DNA from: a virus
Direction: 5' to 3' (one strand)
DNA length: 28,535 bases
IMG/VR virus record: IMGVR_UViG_3300043446_000750
Location: 1 to 28,535 of that record
A program made the position numbers and the translations under genes. Every line of letters begins with the position of its first letter. Position 1 is the first letter of the stretch. Shown here one piece after another: positions 1 through 5,844 of this stretch. Below the pieces are notes generated by a model. The model saw only the letters and a program-made list of their open reading frames with translations, had not been told where the DNA came from and searched no databases.

Positions 1-255
1 AACAGCTTCGGTCGCAAGATGGATCCTAGCGCTGTCGAGTATATCCGCAAGAACCAGTCGGTCGATGTCAATCCTTTCTGGTTCCATGAACACTTCTCTG
101 GTCGCGCTAAGACCTTTCTGGAGCAGGCTTTCGCTGCGCTCAAGTCAGCTGGCTGGTATGACGAATCGGATGCGCAGACTGACTATTTCAATACTGCTTA
201 CTATGTCGATATCAACATCGGCAAATGGAACAAGCCGTACAAGGTTGAGGGTTGA
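1..255 (+). CDS. Hypothetical protein, 5' end outside window
   Basis: The reading frame is open from the first base, so the gene probably starts upstream; the first in-window ATG is at 19. The visible 84 residues are mixed polar and aromatic, with no membrane segment or motif I recognise. The middle (AKTFLEQAFAALKSAGWYDE) looks like an amphipathic helix. The stop is followed 5 bases later by the next start, so it belongs to the same tightly packed transcription unit. Function is unknown. The ATG at 19 could be the true start, but no Shine-Dalgarno sequence can be judged because its upstream region is cut. Confidence 0.6.
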   Translation, partial: NSFGRKMDPSAVEYIRKNQSVDVNPFWFHEHFSGRAKTFLEQAFAALKSAGWYDESDAQTDYFNTAYYVDINIGKWNKPYKVEG

Positions 256-259
256 TCAT

Positions 260-355
260 ATGGAAAAGTTTCGCAATGCGATTGAGTCCTCGATTATTCC
301 TTTCTCACTAGGGTTGAGTCTTGGTATGTTTTTGTGGGCAATGCGGTCCATCTAA
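260..355 (+). CDS. Membrane mini-protein, 31 aa
   Basis: An ATG at 260 opens a 31-residue frame, preceded by GGTTGAGGG, a usable ribosome site. After a short polar start (MEKFRNAIESS) comes one hydrophobic stretch, about residues 12-27 (IIPFSLGLSLGMFLWA), long enough to span or insert in a membrane. It fills exactly the space between the upstream stop and the strong Shine-Dalgarno of the next gene. A longer frame from 65 is a shadow of the upstream gene. No family is recognised; a small inner-membrane peptide is the simplest reading. Confidence 0.5.
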   Translation: MEKFRNAIESSIIPFSLGLSLGMFLWAMRSI

Positions 356-360
356 GGAGA
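354..360 (+). promoter_or_regulatory. Strong Shine-Dalgarno AAGGAGA
   Basis: A near-perfect ribosome binding site (AAGGAGA) lies 5 bases before the ATG at 366. It fixes that start rather than the earlier in-frame ATG at 321. Confidence 0.75.
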
Positions 361-365
361 TAACC

Positions 366-506
366 ATGGGTAAGATGAGTGAACTGGCTGCTGATATCGA
401 TGAACTGCGGTCGCAGGGATTCGATGATGTACAGATTGCGCGAATGCTGGACATTCCGCTGAGTATGATTCCTGAGCAGGAAGATTTGGATGAGGTGTAT
501 TGCTGA
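366..506 (+). CDS. Small conserved phage protein with HTH-like segment
   Basis: This is a 46-residue acidic protein starting at 366 behind AAGGAGA. Residues about 16-31 (SQGFDDVQIARMLDIP) have the pattern of a helix-turn-helix: a first helix, a turn and a recognition-like helix 'QIARMLDIPLSMI'. This arrangement is common in small proteins that bind DNA or sigma-like partners. It is too short to prove DNA binding. Its stop codon overlaps the next ATG (TGATG), so the two are probably translationally coupled. Similar short proteins occur in many phages, to my memory without known function. Confidence 0.6.
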   Translation: MGKMSELAADIDELRSQGFDDVQIARMLDIPLSMIPEQEDLDEVYC

Positions 507-703
507 TGGTTGATAATAGTAAACTCCTTGAAGAAGCCGCAAACTTGGTAGCTGTCGCGGACATGGTTCTTGCCAATTCTGCTAGAAACGGTGAGTTTGT
601 CAGCAGCGACTACTATGAACTGGCTGCGAAGCTAGAACATGCTAGGAACATCTTTCTTGTTCTTGGTGATCGCGATTATAAGTTGAAGAGGAACATGGCA
701 TGA
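506..703 (+). CDS. Small hypothetical helical protein, 65 aa
   Basis: The start is the ATG at 506, which overlaps the previous stop; TGAGGTG at 491-497 can serve as ribosome site. A TTG two codons earlier is a less likely start. The protein is predicted all-helical by eye: residues 6-26 (KLLEEAANLVAVADMVLANS) and 36-55 (YYELAAKLEHARNIFLVLGD) form two amphipathic helices, followed by a basic tail. No catalytic motif is visible. It overlaps the next ATG by 4 bases (ATGA). Function is unknown. Confidence 0.6.
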   Translation: MVDNSKLLEEAANLVAVADMVLANSARNGEFVSSDYYELAAKLEHARNIFLVLGDRDYKLKRNMA

Positions 704-918
704 CCATCTACCACAAGAGCAGTCTGACGCCAAAGACCCGAGTCGCATTCAATCCCAAGAACAGAAGTCATATGGTTGACTTTGCTAAATTTATCAAGTA
801 TAATAGTTGGAAAGATGGATGTTCTTACTTTCTGGAAGATCCCTATGTGGACATTCCGACTATGATCCGTGCTAAGATTGCCGACAATGCCATCGCTCAA
901 TACATGGAGAAATGCTAA
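700..918 (+). CDS. Conserved phage hypothetical protein, 72 aa
   Basis: A 72-residue protein coupled to its upstream neighbour by an ATGA overlap. The block 'AFNPKNRSHMVDFAKFIKYN' followed by 'WKDGC' and 'EDPYVDIPTMI' resembles a short family I associate with many phages, always of unknown role. It has no signal peptide, membrane segment or metal motif. The stop TAA overlaps the next ATG by one base. Confidence 0.65.
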   Translation: MTIYHKSSLTPKTRVAFNPKNRSHMVDFAKFIKYNSWKDGCSYFLEDPYVDIPTMIRAKIADNAIAQYMEKC

Positions 919-1049
919 TGGAAAAGATTATTCTTATTGCCTGTTTGATTCTTTCGGCCAGCGCTACACTTATGTCATTGTATTACCTACGTCGCGCTCG
1001 TGAGCATTGCCAGAACATCATTGATATTGTGAGTCAGAAGAATTCGTGA
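918..1049 (+). CDS. Small single-pass membrane protein, 43 aa
   Basis: An ATG at 918 directly follows the previous stop (TAATG). Residues 4-20 (IILIACLILSASATLMS) form a clear N-terminal membrane anchor, followed by a positively charged YYLRRAR stretch and a short cytoplasmic tail. By the positive-inside rule the C-terminus would face the cytoplasm. The gene overlaps the next ATG by one base. It has the look of a phage inner-membrane mini-protein; function is unknown. Confidence 0.6.
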   Translation: MEKIILIACLILSASATLMSLYYLRRAREHCQNIIDIVSQKNS

Positions 1050-1369
1050 TGCTAGTCTACTGCGCAACCAAGTTCAAGCCCAAGAGAAAGCCAAAGCCGA
1101 AGGGCGTTATCGCGACTAAGTATAAGCCTAGCGCAAAGATTGCTGGCACACTTGCGCTTCCTAAGTTGAGTTATGGTGCGCGTGTAGGCGCTGATACTGC
1201 GCGTGGAATCAAGTCACTGGTGACTGATTGCTCTTATACTGAGAAGCGTGAGAGCCTGAAGTATACAGGCACACTGGTCAAGGGCATTGCTACAATGCAC
1301 AAGTCCAACGCCGTTCCAGTTATTGACGAAGAACAGATGAAAGATATCAGCAGAATGAGGAGAGGTTGA
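1049..1369 (+). CDS. Conserved basic phage protein, 106 aa
   Basis: The start is taken as the ATG at 1049 overlapping the upstream stop (TGATG); the GTG at 1046 is a poorer choice. The N-terminal third is very basic (KFKPKRKPKPKG, then KYKPSAK). The C-terminal part carries 'TGTLVKGIATMHKSNAVPVI' and ends with 'ISRMRR'. I recall this C-terminal signature in many phage proteins of unknown function. The basic N-terminus suggests nucleic-acid or membrane-surface contact, which is inference. It is followed 2 bases later by the first copy of a duplicated membrane gene. Confidence 0.65.
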   Translation: MLVYCATKFKPKRKPKPKGVIATKYKPSAKIAGTLALPKLSYGARVGADTARGIKSLVTDCSYTEKRESLKYTGTLVKGIATMHKSNAVPVIDEEQMKDISRMRRG

Positions 1370-1371
1370 TC

Positions 1372-1500
1372 ATGAGTTTTCTTGACAAGATTTCGAGTTA
1401 CTTTATTATTACGCACCACAAGCAAACAGCAGGCGCTAAAGTTGTCCTGATGTTCTATTACTTGTCAGCTGCATTCTGTACTATTGGCGCGTTTATCGCG
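1372..1500 (+). repeat. Direct repeat A (duplicated gene)
   Basis: 129 bases matching 1859-1987 with 6 mismatches, in the same orientation, 487 bases apart. Confidence 0.9.
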
Positions 1501-1518
1501 ATGTTACTGCTTTGGTAA
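1372..1518 (+). CDS. Membrane mini-protein, duplicate copy A, 48 aa
   Basis: The ATG at 1372 follows a GAGGAGAGG ribosome site. The protein has a short soluble start (MSFLDKISSYFIITHHKQTA) and then a hydrophobic stretch, residues about 24-47, ending in LLLW. It is nearly identical to the gene at 1859-2011. Over the first 129 bases the copies differ at 6 positions and only one residue changes (Ala20 to Thr). The copies diverge only at the last few codons. The conserved coding sequence and mostly synonymous changes say both copies are real, selected genes. Function is unknown; a host-membrane-acting protein is plausible. Confidence 0.65.
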   Translation: MSFLDKISSYFIITHHKQTAGAKVVLMFYYLSAAFCTIGAFIAMLLLW

Positions 1519-1525
1519 ACTGACC

Positions 1526-1843
1526 ATGTATACTCCTGACAACTGGGTTGTAGTCAAATTTCCTGAATGCTACAAAGTTCTTGCTGGATGGAGTGGTGGA
1601 TATCTTGACGGCGCTGCATGGCGAATGAATAGTGGCATCACTGACTGCTATATGGAAGTCGGCGGAGACTACTATTACTTCAATGGCTATTCTGGTTCAA
1701 CCTATCGGTGTCACAAGAATAGTTATGGACTGCGAATCAACAATATACATATCTTCAATCAGTTCAAGGAAAAACTGGGCGAAGATTTTTGCGTACTAAT
1801 GCCAGAGGATACAAACTGGCTTGAGATGAATTGGAAAATTTGA
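1526..1843 (+). CDS. Conserved phage hypothetical protein, 105 aa
   Basis: The start is the ATG at 1526 (MYTPDNWVVVKF), 7 bases after the copy A stop. The upstream in-frame ATG at 1484 would overlap copy A deeply and breaks the family-like beginning. The middle contains 'LAGWSGGYLDGAAWRMNSGI' and a tyrosine-rich stretch (GGDYYYFNGYSGSTYRCHK). I associate this compact globular family with phages; no function is known to me. It sits between two copies of a duplicated membrane gene, so it may have been carried in, or trapped, by that duplication. Confidence 0.65.
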   Translation: MYTPDNWVVVKFPECYKVLAGWSGGYLDGAAWRMNSGITDCYMEVGGDYYYFNGYSGSTYRCHKNSYGLRINNIHIFNQFKEKLGEDFCVLMPEDTNWLEMNWKI

Positions 1844-1858
1844 ATAAGGATGATGTTT

Positions 1859-1987
1859 ATGAGTTTTCTTGACAAGATTTCGAGTTATTTTATTATTACG
1901 CACCACAAGCAAACAACAGGCGCTAAAGTTGTCCTGATGTTCTATTACTTGTCGGCTGCATTCTGTACGATTGGTGCATTTATCGCG
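1859..1987 (+). repeat. Direct repeat B (duplicated gene)
   Basis: Partner of 1372-1500. Five of the six differences are synonymous, so the copies are recent or under protein-level selection. Confidence 0.9.
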
Positions 1988-2011
1988 ACACTACTACTTT
2001 TGCTGAACTAA
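1859..2011 (+). CDS. Membrane mini-protein, duplicate copy B, 50 aa
   Basis: Second copy of the gene at 1372-1518, starting at the ATG at 1859 behind AAGGATG. It differs by one residue in the first 43 and ends in ATLLLLLN instead of AMLLLW. It has the same single hydrophobic segment after a soluble HHK-containing start. The repeat is confined to the coding region: sequences upstream of the two ATGs do not match. The next gene starts 1 base after its stop. Confidence 0.65.
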   Translation: MSFLDKISSYFIITHHKQTTGAKVVLMFYYLSAAFCTIGAFIATLLLLLN

Positions 2012-2012
2012 C

Positions 2013-2588
2013 ATGAATAAAGAACTTGACAAACAACTGTGTGAATCGTATCCCGAGATCTTTCGTGATCGCCATGGAGACATGCGCAGCACTGCCATGT
2101 GCTGGGGATTCGATTGCGGCGATGGTTGGTACAACATTCTTGATAAGATGTGTGCGATTATGCAAAATCACATCAATAATACTCGTGCTCAAAGAGTAAG
2201 AGTATTGCGCTACAATCGTGCTTTGCGTCGTGCATTGAATGGCGATCTTCGTCCTCTGCAGATGCACTTTACATATCGCGAAAATGCCACAGAACCCAGT
2301 GAGTATGGCATAAAAGAGGCTGCAAAGATTCTTGAGGATATTGAACCAGAATATAAAACAGTGCCCGAAGCATGTCCCCAAGTTATTGCTACTCAGGTTA
2401 AGGAAAAGTTTGGAACGCTGCGTTTCTACTATTGGGGTGGGGATGAATATTGCTCTGGTGTAGAAAGCATGGCAGAATCGATGAGTGCTGTGACTTGCGA
2501 AGTCTGTGGCTCTCCTGGCAAACTGCGCCACGATGGCTGGATTCGTGCTCTTTGCGATGAGCATGCAGCAGAATATGGAGTGGAGTAA
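2013..2588 (+). CDS. Conserved phage protein with C-terminal zinc-ribbon-like motif
   Basis: A 191-residue protein. The C-terminal half carries 'VKEKFGTLRFYYWGGDEY', then 'CEVCGSPGKLRHDGWI' and 'LCDEH'. The two CxxC-type cysteines plus the later Cys and His (about residues 162, 165, 180, 183) can form a small zinc site. I recall this C-terminal block in many phage proteins of unknown function. The N-terminal part (SYPEIFRDRH, then CWGFDCGDGWYNILDKMC) is also cysteine-rich. It may bind nucleic acid or a partner through zinc, but that is inference. A long antisense frame over this gene is a shadow. Confidence 0.75.
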   Translation: MNKELDKQLCESYPEIFRDRHGDMRSTAMCWGFDCGDGWYNILDKMCAIMQNHINNTRAQRVRVLRYNRALRRALNGDLRPLQMHFTYRENATEPSEYGIKEAAKILEDIEPEYKTVPEACPQVIATQVKEKFGTLRFYYWGGDEYCSGVESMAESMSAVTCEVCGSPGKLRHDGWIRALCDEHAAEYGVE

Positions 2589-2593
2589 CTGAA

Positions 2594-2938
2594 ATGAGCG
2601 AAGTAGCAAAATGCGAACACTGGTGGGAACACTATCCACTCCATAAGTGGTGGTGCAATGATCTCTGTCCTCTATTCCCTCGATATCACTATCGTAAGGG
2701 CGATGAATATAATTTAAACAGTTGGAGTGTTCATTGGCTGATCTTCAATGTTTGGGATTTGGATCATGTCTCGTTTGGTGTAGATGCTAGAATTGCATTT
2801 GATGAAGTGTATGTTGGAGCAATCTTGCCTTATCTAAGAATCACAGTTGGCATTCGGCATACTTACTATTCATGGACATGGAAGTTGATGCAATTCTTCC
2901 AGCGAAAGCCAGCAATCAAGGAACCGAACTATGAGTGA
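2594..2938 (+). CDS. Conserved aromatic phage protein, 114 aa
   Basis: The ATG at 2594 is 5 bases after the previous stop. The protein is unusually rich in Trp, Tyr and His: 'HKWWCNDLCPLFPRYHYRKG' then 'NSWSVHWLIFNVWDLDHVSFG' (split here). The later strands 'ILPYLRITVGIRHTYYSW' look beta-rich. I recall similar proteins in many phages without known function. The two cysteines in CNDLC could bind metal. It overlaps the following gene by 8 bases. Confidence 0.65.
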   Translation: MSEVAKCEHWWEHYPLHKWWCNDLCPLFPRYHYRKGDEYNLNSWSVHWLIFNVWDLDHVSFGVDARIAFDEVYVGAILPYLRITVGIRHTYYSWTWKLMQFFQRKPAIKEPNYE

Positions 2939-3251
2939 CAAAAAACTTACCAGCGATGAACTTGAAGATTTAGTTTACGAGCGCACTCGCCATTTTGTTT
3001 ATGGTTCTGTGGCTGACTGCATCCTTGAACTGCGCCGCCTGCACGCTGAGAACGAGGCGCTGCGGTCGGAGATCAAGCGGCTGCAAAAAGAGTGGAGCGA
3101 CACGATTGATTTGAGTATTACACACTTGGGACAAGTGTATGGATTGATTTCTCAAGGAAAAAGTGACGAAGCAGCGGAGTATTGTCGTGGCGCTGCTGAA
3201 ATGTGGACTCAGGATATTGCCGCCATCGACGCCGAAAGGAGTAAGAAATGA
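2931..3251 (+). CDS. Coiled-coil phage protein, 106 aa
   Basis: The ATG at 2931 lies inside the end of the previous gene. Residues about 29-52 (LELRRLHAENEALRSEIKRL) form a clear heptad coiled coil, followed by a second helix 'SITHLGQVYGLISQGKSDEA'. The DNA for the coiled coil, about 3020-3090, is visibly richer in GC than its surroundings, suggesting a module acquired from another source. It overlaps the next start by 4 bases. Function is unknown; oligomerisation through the coiled coil is likely. Confidence 0.6.
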   Translation: MSDKKLTSDELEDLVYERTRHFVYGSVADCILELRRLHAENEALRSEIKRLQKEWSDTIDLSITHLGQVYGLISQGKSDEAAEYCRGAAEMWTQDIAAIDAERSKK

Positions 3252-3481
3252 CCCGCGACGACGTTACCCGCATGGCGCGGGAGGCTGGATGGAGCGATGA
3301 TTTGCTCAACGTGTCGTTTACTGCACCTTTGCTTGAACGCTTCGCTGCCCTTGTCGCCGCAGCCGAGCGCGAGGCGTGTGCGAAGGTGTGTGAGTCCTTG
3401 TTTGATATGGATGATGACTCATGCAATGAAGCCGAACAATGCGCCGCCGCTATCCGCGCAAGGAACGCAAATGGATCGTGA
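3248..3481 (+). CDS. Conserved phage protein, MTRDD...CAAAIRA family, 77 aa
   Basis: A short protein with a pattern I recognise from many phages: 'MTRDDVTRMAREAGW' at the start, 'LERFAALVAAAEREACAKVC' in the middle and 'CAAAIRARN' at the end. Function is unknown. By hand count the gene is about 57 percent GC (3241-3480), against about 33 percent in the first 60 bases around 3721-3780, so it is probably a recent import from a GC-richer phage. It overlaps the previous gene by 4 bases and the next by 11. Confidence 0.7.
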   Translation: MTRDDVTRMAREAGWSDDLLNVSFTAPLLERFAALVAAAEREACAKVCESLFDMDDDSCNEAEQCAAAIRARNANGS

Positions 3482-3731
3482 AGTCTGCGGTAAGTGCGAT
3501 GCACCCAAAGCATTGTGTGAGTGTGAAAGTATCCGCATCTGCGCGGCTGCCTACGATGTCGTTCTTGATGTGCTGCAAAAGCACCATGACAAACTTTGGG
3601 ACATGACAAAACGAAACATGGAATCTGAGTACATTGGAATGGGTATCATGGACGATATTCGATTGCGTCAGATGGATGAAATCAAAGAAGCGATTCGTTG
3701 GTGGAAAGAACGAAAGGAGATGCTGAAATGA
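3471..3731 (+). CDS. Hypothetical protein with Cys-rich N-terminus, 86 aa
   Basis: The start is the ATG at 3471. An earlier in-frame start at 3297 lies wholly inside the previous gene and gives a low-quality translation. The N-terminus 'CGKCDAPKALCEC' holds four cysteines in a CxxC...CxC layout, a likely small metal-binding knuckle. The rest is helical (AAAYDVVLDVLQKHHDKLWD, then 'EIKEAIRWWKERKEM'). It overlaps the next gene by 4 bases. Function is unknown. Confidence 0.6.
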   Translation: MDREVCGKCDAPKALCECESIRICAAAYDVVLDVLQKHHDKLWDMTKRNMESEYIGMGIMDDIRLRQMDEIKEAIRWWKERKEMLK

Positions 3732-4075
3732 AAAAGTTTGATCAATTTGATTTTGAACAGCAGATCATGGAATGCTGGAACGTGACTAGTGATGTCAAGG
3801 TTGTTACAGAGTATCTGCTTGATGCGCCACTAGATGCTAATCGTGAAGATAAGGCTGCGAACATGCTAATCGGCATTGAGGCTTTGTACAACGCAAAGTT
3901 TGAAAAGTTGTTTCAAATATTTGAAGAGTTCAACGCTGAACGCTATAAGCTGATGAAAGCAAATACAAACCAAACAAATGAGAAATACAGCGACTACGGA
4001 TCGCAGCCGCTAGAACTGAAGAAGGTTCCGGACACTTTAGAACTGAAGAAGGTTCAGGACAATCTGGAGTGGTAA
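3728..4075 (+). CDS. Conserved T4-like phage protein with tandem C-terminal repeat
   Basis: The start is the ATG at 3728 in an ATGA overlap; the upstream ATG at 3698 lies inside the previous gene. The N-terminal block 'KKFDQFDFEQQIMECWNVTS' followed by a helix about an 'LLDAP' segment looks like a family I recall from T4-like phages, of unknown role. The C-terminus carries two copies of a nine-residue unit, LELKKVPDT and LELKKVQDN, encoded by a 27-base tandem repeat. That repeat probably varies in number between relatives. It is followed one base later by the next ATG. Confidence 0.65.
   Translation: MKKFDQFDFEQQIMECWNVTSDVKVVTEYLLDAPLDANREDKAANMLIGIEALYNAKFEKLFQIFEEFNAERYKLMKANTNQTNEKYSDYGSQPLELKKVPDTLELKKVQDNLEW
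4011..4061 (+). repeat. In-frame tandem repeat, 27-base period
   Basis: Positions 4011-4034 and 4038-4061 match at 23 of 24 bases, one period being 27 bases (nine codons). They encode the LELKKV repeats at the end of the gene at 3728. Confidence 0.85.
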
Positions 4076-4076
4076 G

Positions 4077-4523
4077 ATGATGCATATCAACAACAAGCCA
4101 CATTACTTCGGTAATGATGGAATAAACAAAGTCTGTAAAGCATACAATGCTAAGTACATGGGTTCTTGGTGTACAAAGAGTCCAGCTGGATATTGGCATG
4201 AAAGTCCTGTCGATGTGTTCTATGTTGCGAATCCAGACCGCAGCAAAGGTCACTCGAACTATTTCGGCATGTTTGTGAATGAGCGTGGCAATGTGATGAT
4301 CTGTAATGCTGAAAGCGCATTCAGTGAGCCGATCACTGGTGTTCTTTGCGATGATGGCGAGGTTCTTGTTTCACGCTATCGCCATGACTTTGTGACGAAG
4401 GGCGAAATATCGGTCGATGGTGGTCGCGATTACACAAAGACTTCTGGTAATGTGACATATATAAACGTGACTGTCGTTGACGGCGAATTCCAATTTGATG
4501 AGGTGAAAGAAAATGCCAGCTAA
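4077..4523 (+). CDS. Conserved phage protein, PHYFG...ESPVDVFYV family, 148 aa
   Basis: A globular 148-residue protein starting at tandem ATGs (4077/4080). Distinct blocks are 'NKPHYFGNDGINKVCKAYNA', 'GYWHESPVDVFYV', 'GHSNYFGMFV', 'SRYRHDF' and 'VDGGRDYT'. I recall this pattern from conserved T4-like phage proteins of unknown function. There is no membrane segment, and the beta-strand alternation in the second half suggests a compact beta fold. It overlaps the next small gene by 11 bases. Confidence 0.65.
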   Translation: MMHINNKPHYFGNDGINKVCKAYNAKYMGSWCTKSPAGYWHESPVDVFYVANPDRSKGHSNYFGMFVNERGNVMICNAESAFSEPITGVLCDDGEVLVSRYRHDFVTKGEISVDGGRDYTKTSGNVTYINVTVVDGEFQFDEVKENAS

Positions 4524-4602
4524 AGTAGGAACAAAGGCCTTTGGTAAGGGTCGAGCAAAGTTAGGCTCTAAGAAGCGCAAGGCACGTCGCAAGAAGAGTT
4601 AG
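4513..4602 (+). CDS. Highly basic mini-protein, 29 aa
   Basis: The ATG at 4513 sits behind GGTGAAAGAAA and opens a 29-residue frame ending in TAG at 4600-4602. It has 9 Lys and 4 Arg and no acidic residue (for example LGSKKRKARRKKS), so about 45 percent of the protein is basic. It exactly fills the gap to the next ATG at 4605. Such a peptide would bind nucleic acid or ribosomes. Function is unknown, and its small size makes the call moderate. Confidence 0.5.
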   Translation: MPAKVGTKAFGKGRAKLGSKKRKARRKKS

Positions 4603-4604
4603 AA

Positions 4605-5090
4605 ATGAAAGTATCGATTGGGAAGTACCCGAAGAACGGTAGTAATCAAAAAATCTCAGTGAAGATTGATCCATGGGACACTTGGTCTATGGATCACACA
4701 CTTGCGCTCATCGTCTATCCAATGCTCAAGCAGTTGAAGAAAACTCAACACGGTGCACCTTGCACTGATGATGAAGATGTGCCTGAGAAATTACGTTCTA
4801 CTAATTCCAAGTCAAAGAAAAATGAGTGGGATACTGATTCCAACCACTTCAAGCGTTGGAACTGGATCATGGATGAGATGATTTGGGTGTTTGGTGAACT
4901 TGTAAAGGGCAAGGAACCAAATTTCTGGATCAAGAAGCCAAAGTACAAGACAGTCAAGGATGAAAATAAACATTGGGCTGAGATAGTCAATCCTGGCAAG
5001 CATGATGATGTGAAGGCAAAGGCATATTACGATCGCCAGAAGAATGCCTTCCGTTTGTTCGGCAAATACTACCAGAATCTCTGGGACTAG
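4605..5090 (+). CDS. Conserved phage protein, WDTWSMDHTLA family, 161 aa
   Basis: Starts 2 bases after the basic mini-protein. Blocks that look like a family widespread in phages are 'DPWDTWSMDHTLALIVYPML', 'DDEDVPEKLRS', 'NEWDTDSNHFKRWNWIMDEM' and the C-terminal 'AFRLFGKYYQNLWD'. I know of no assigned function. It is soluble, rich in Trp and Asp/Glu, and without a P-loop or metal motif. It ends one base before the oxygenase gene that opens the modification block. Confidence 0.75.
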   Translation: MKVSIGKYPKNGSNQKISVKIDPWDTWSMDHTLALIVYPMLKQLKKTQHGAPCTDDEDVPEKLRSTNSKSKKNEWDTDSNHFKRWNWIMDEMIWVFGELVKGKEPNFWIKKPKYKTVKDENKHWAEIVNPGKHDDVKAKAYYDRQKNAFRLFGKYYQNLWD

Positions 5091-5091
5091 T

Positions 5092-5844
5092 ATGCTGAAT
5101 CGGCTAGATCATGATTCACTGAGAAATAAATTTTTATCTGCTGAACCATTTCATCATGTAGTCATAGACAACTTCTTCACACAAGAGGTTGCCTCTGCTA
5201 TTGCAAACTCTTTCTACGATCACAATGATTCAGCATGGACTGTATCGTATGACAATTTCGTGGAAAAGAAAAAGGCATGCTCTCACTGGGACAAGTTCCC
5301 TGCGCCGATCTATTCGGCGATGTTCTATCTTTGCAGCCAGCAATTCTCACACATTCTCAGTAGAATCACTAGCAATGATCTTATAGTTGCAGACTATGGT
5401 TTACATGGCGGTGGGATGCATTCGCATTCTCGCGCAGGCAAGCTAAACATCCACAAAGACTATTCGATTCATCCCAAGTTGTCTTTGATGCGCAACTATA
5501 ATCTGATTGTCTATATGACACCGAACTGGAACCCATCATGGGGTGGTGGTCTGGAATTCTGGAGCAACGATTCAGAAAACAATCAGCCACTAGAATGTGT
5601 CACAACAATTCAAAACCTGTTCAACAGGGCTGTGATCTTTGACACGACACAAAATTCTTGGCATGGGCTGCCAGAAGAGTTGACATGCCCAGAGAACGTG
5701 TCGAGAAACAGTCTCGCAACTTACTATCTAAGTGAGATTACAAGTAAAGCTGAGCCAAGAAAACGCGCTCTTTACGCGCCTTATGGCGATCAAAAGAGCA
5801 ATCCTGAAGTGCTAGAATTTTGTAAAAAGCGGAGTGGCTTATGA
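5092..5844 (+). CDS. 2-oxoglutarate/Fe(II)-dependent oxygenase
   Basis: A 250-residue protein of the prolyl-hydroxylase-like 2OG-Fe(II) family, which hydroxylates substrates using iron, O2 and 2-oxoglutarate. The expected ligands are visible: H121-x-D123 in 'GKLNIHKDYS' and the distal H191 in 'SWHGLPE'. An arginine (R205, in SRNSLATYYL) can hold 2-oxoglutarate. The spacing of about 70 residues between HxD and the distal His is normal. The start is the ATG at 5092 just after the previous stop; an upstream ATG at 5044 lies inside that gene. Its 3' end overlaps a glycosyltransferase by 4 bases, so it probably acts in the same modification pathway. The substrate (sugar, protein or base) cannot be told. 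Confidence 0.85.
   Translation: MLNRLDHDSLRNKFLSAEPFHHVVIDNFFTQEVASAIANSFYDHNDSAWTVSYDNFVEKKKACSHWDKFPAPIYSAMFYLCSQQFSHILSRITSNDLIVADYGLHGGGMHSHSRAGKLNIHKDYSIHPKLSLMRNYNLIVYMTPNWNPSWGGGLEFWSNDSENNQPLECVTTIQNLFNRAVIFDTTQNSWHGLPEELTCPENVSRNSLATYYLSEITSKAEPRKRALYAPYGDQKSNPEVLEFCKKRSGL

Noticed and set aside
1980-2639. A 219-codon open frame on the - strand
   Set aside because: It lies opposite the conserved zinc-ribbon-like gene at 2013-2588, all other genes are on +, and its translation shows no family-like pattern.
3118-3609. A 163-codon open frame on the - strand
   Set aside because: It is opposite three coupled + genes and is explained by the GC-rich composition of that patch, which removes stops.
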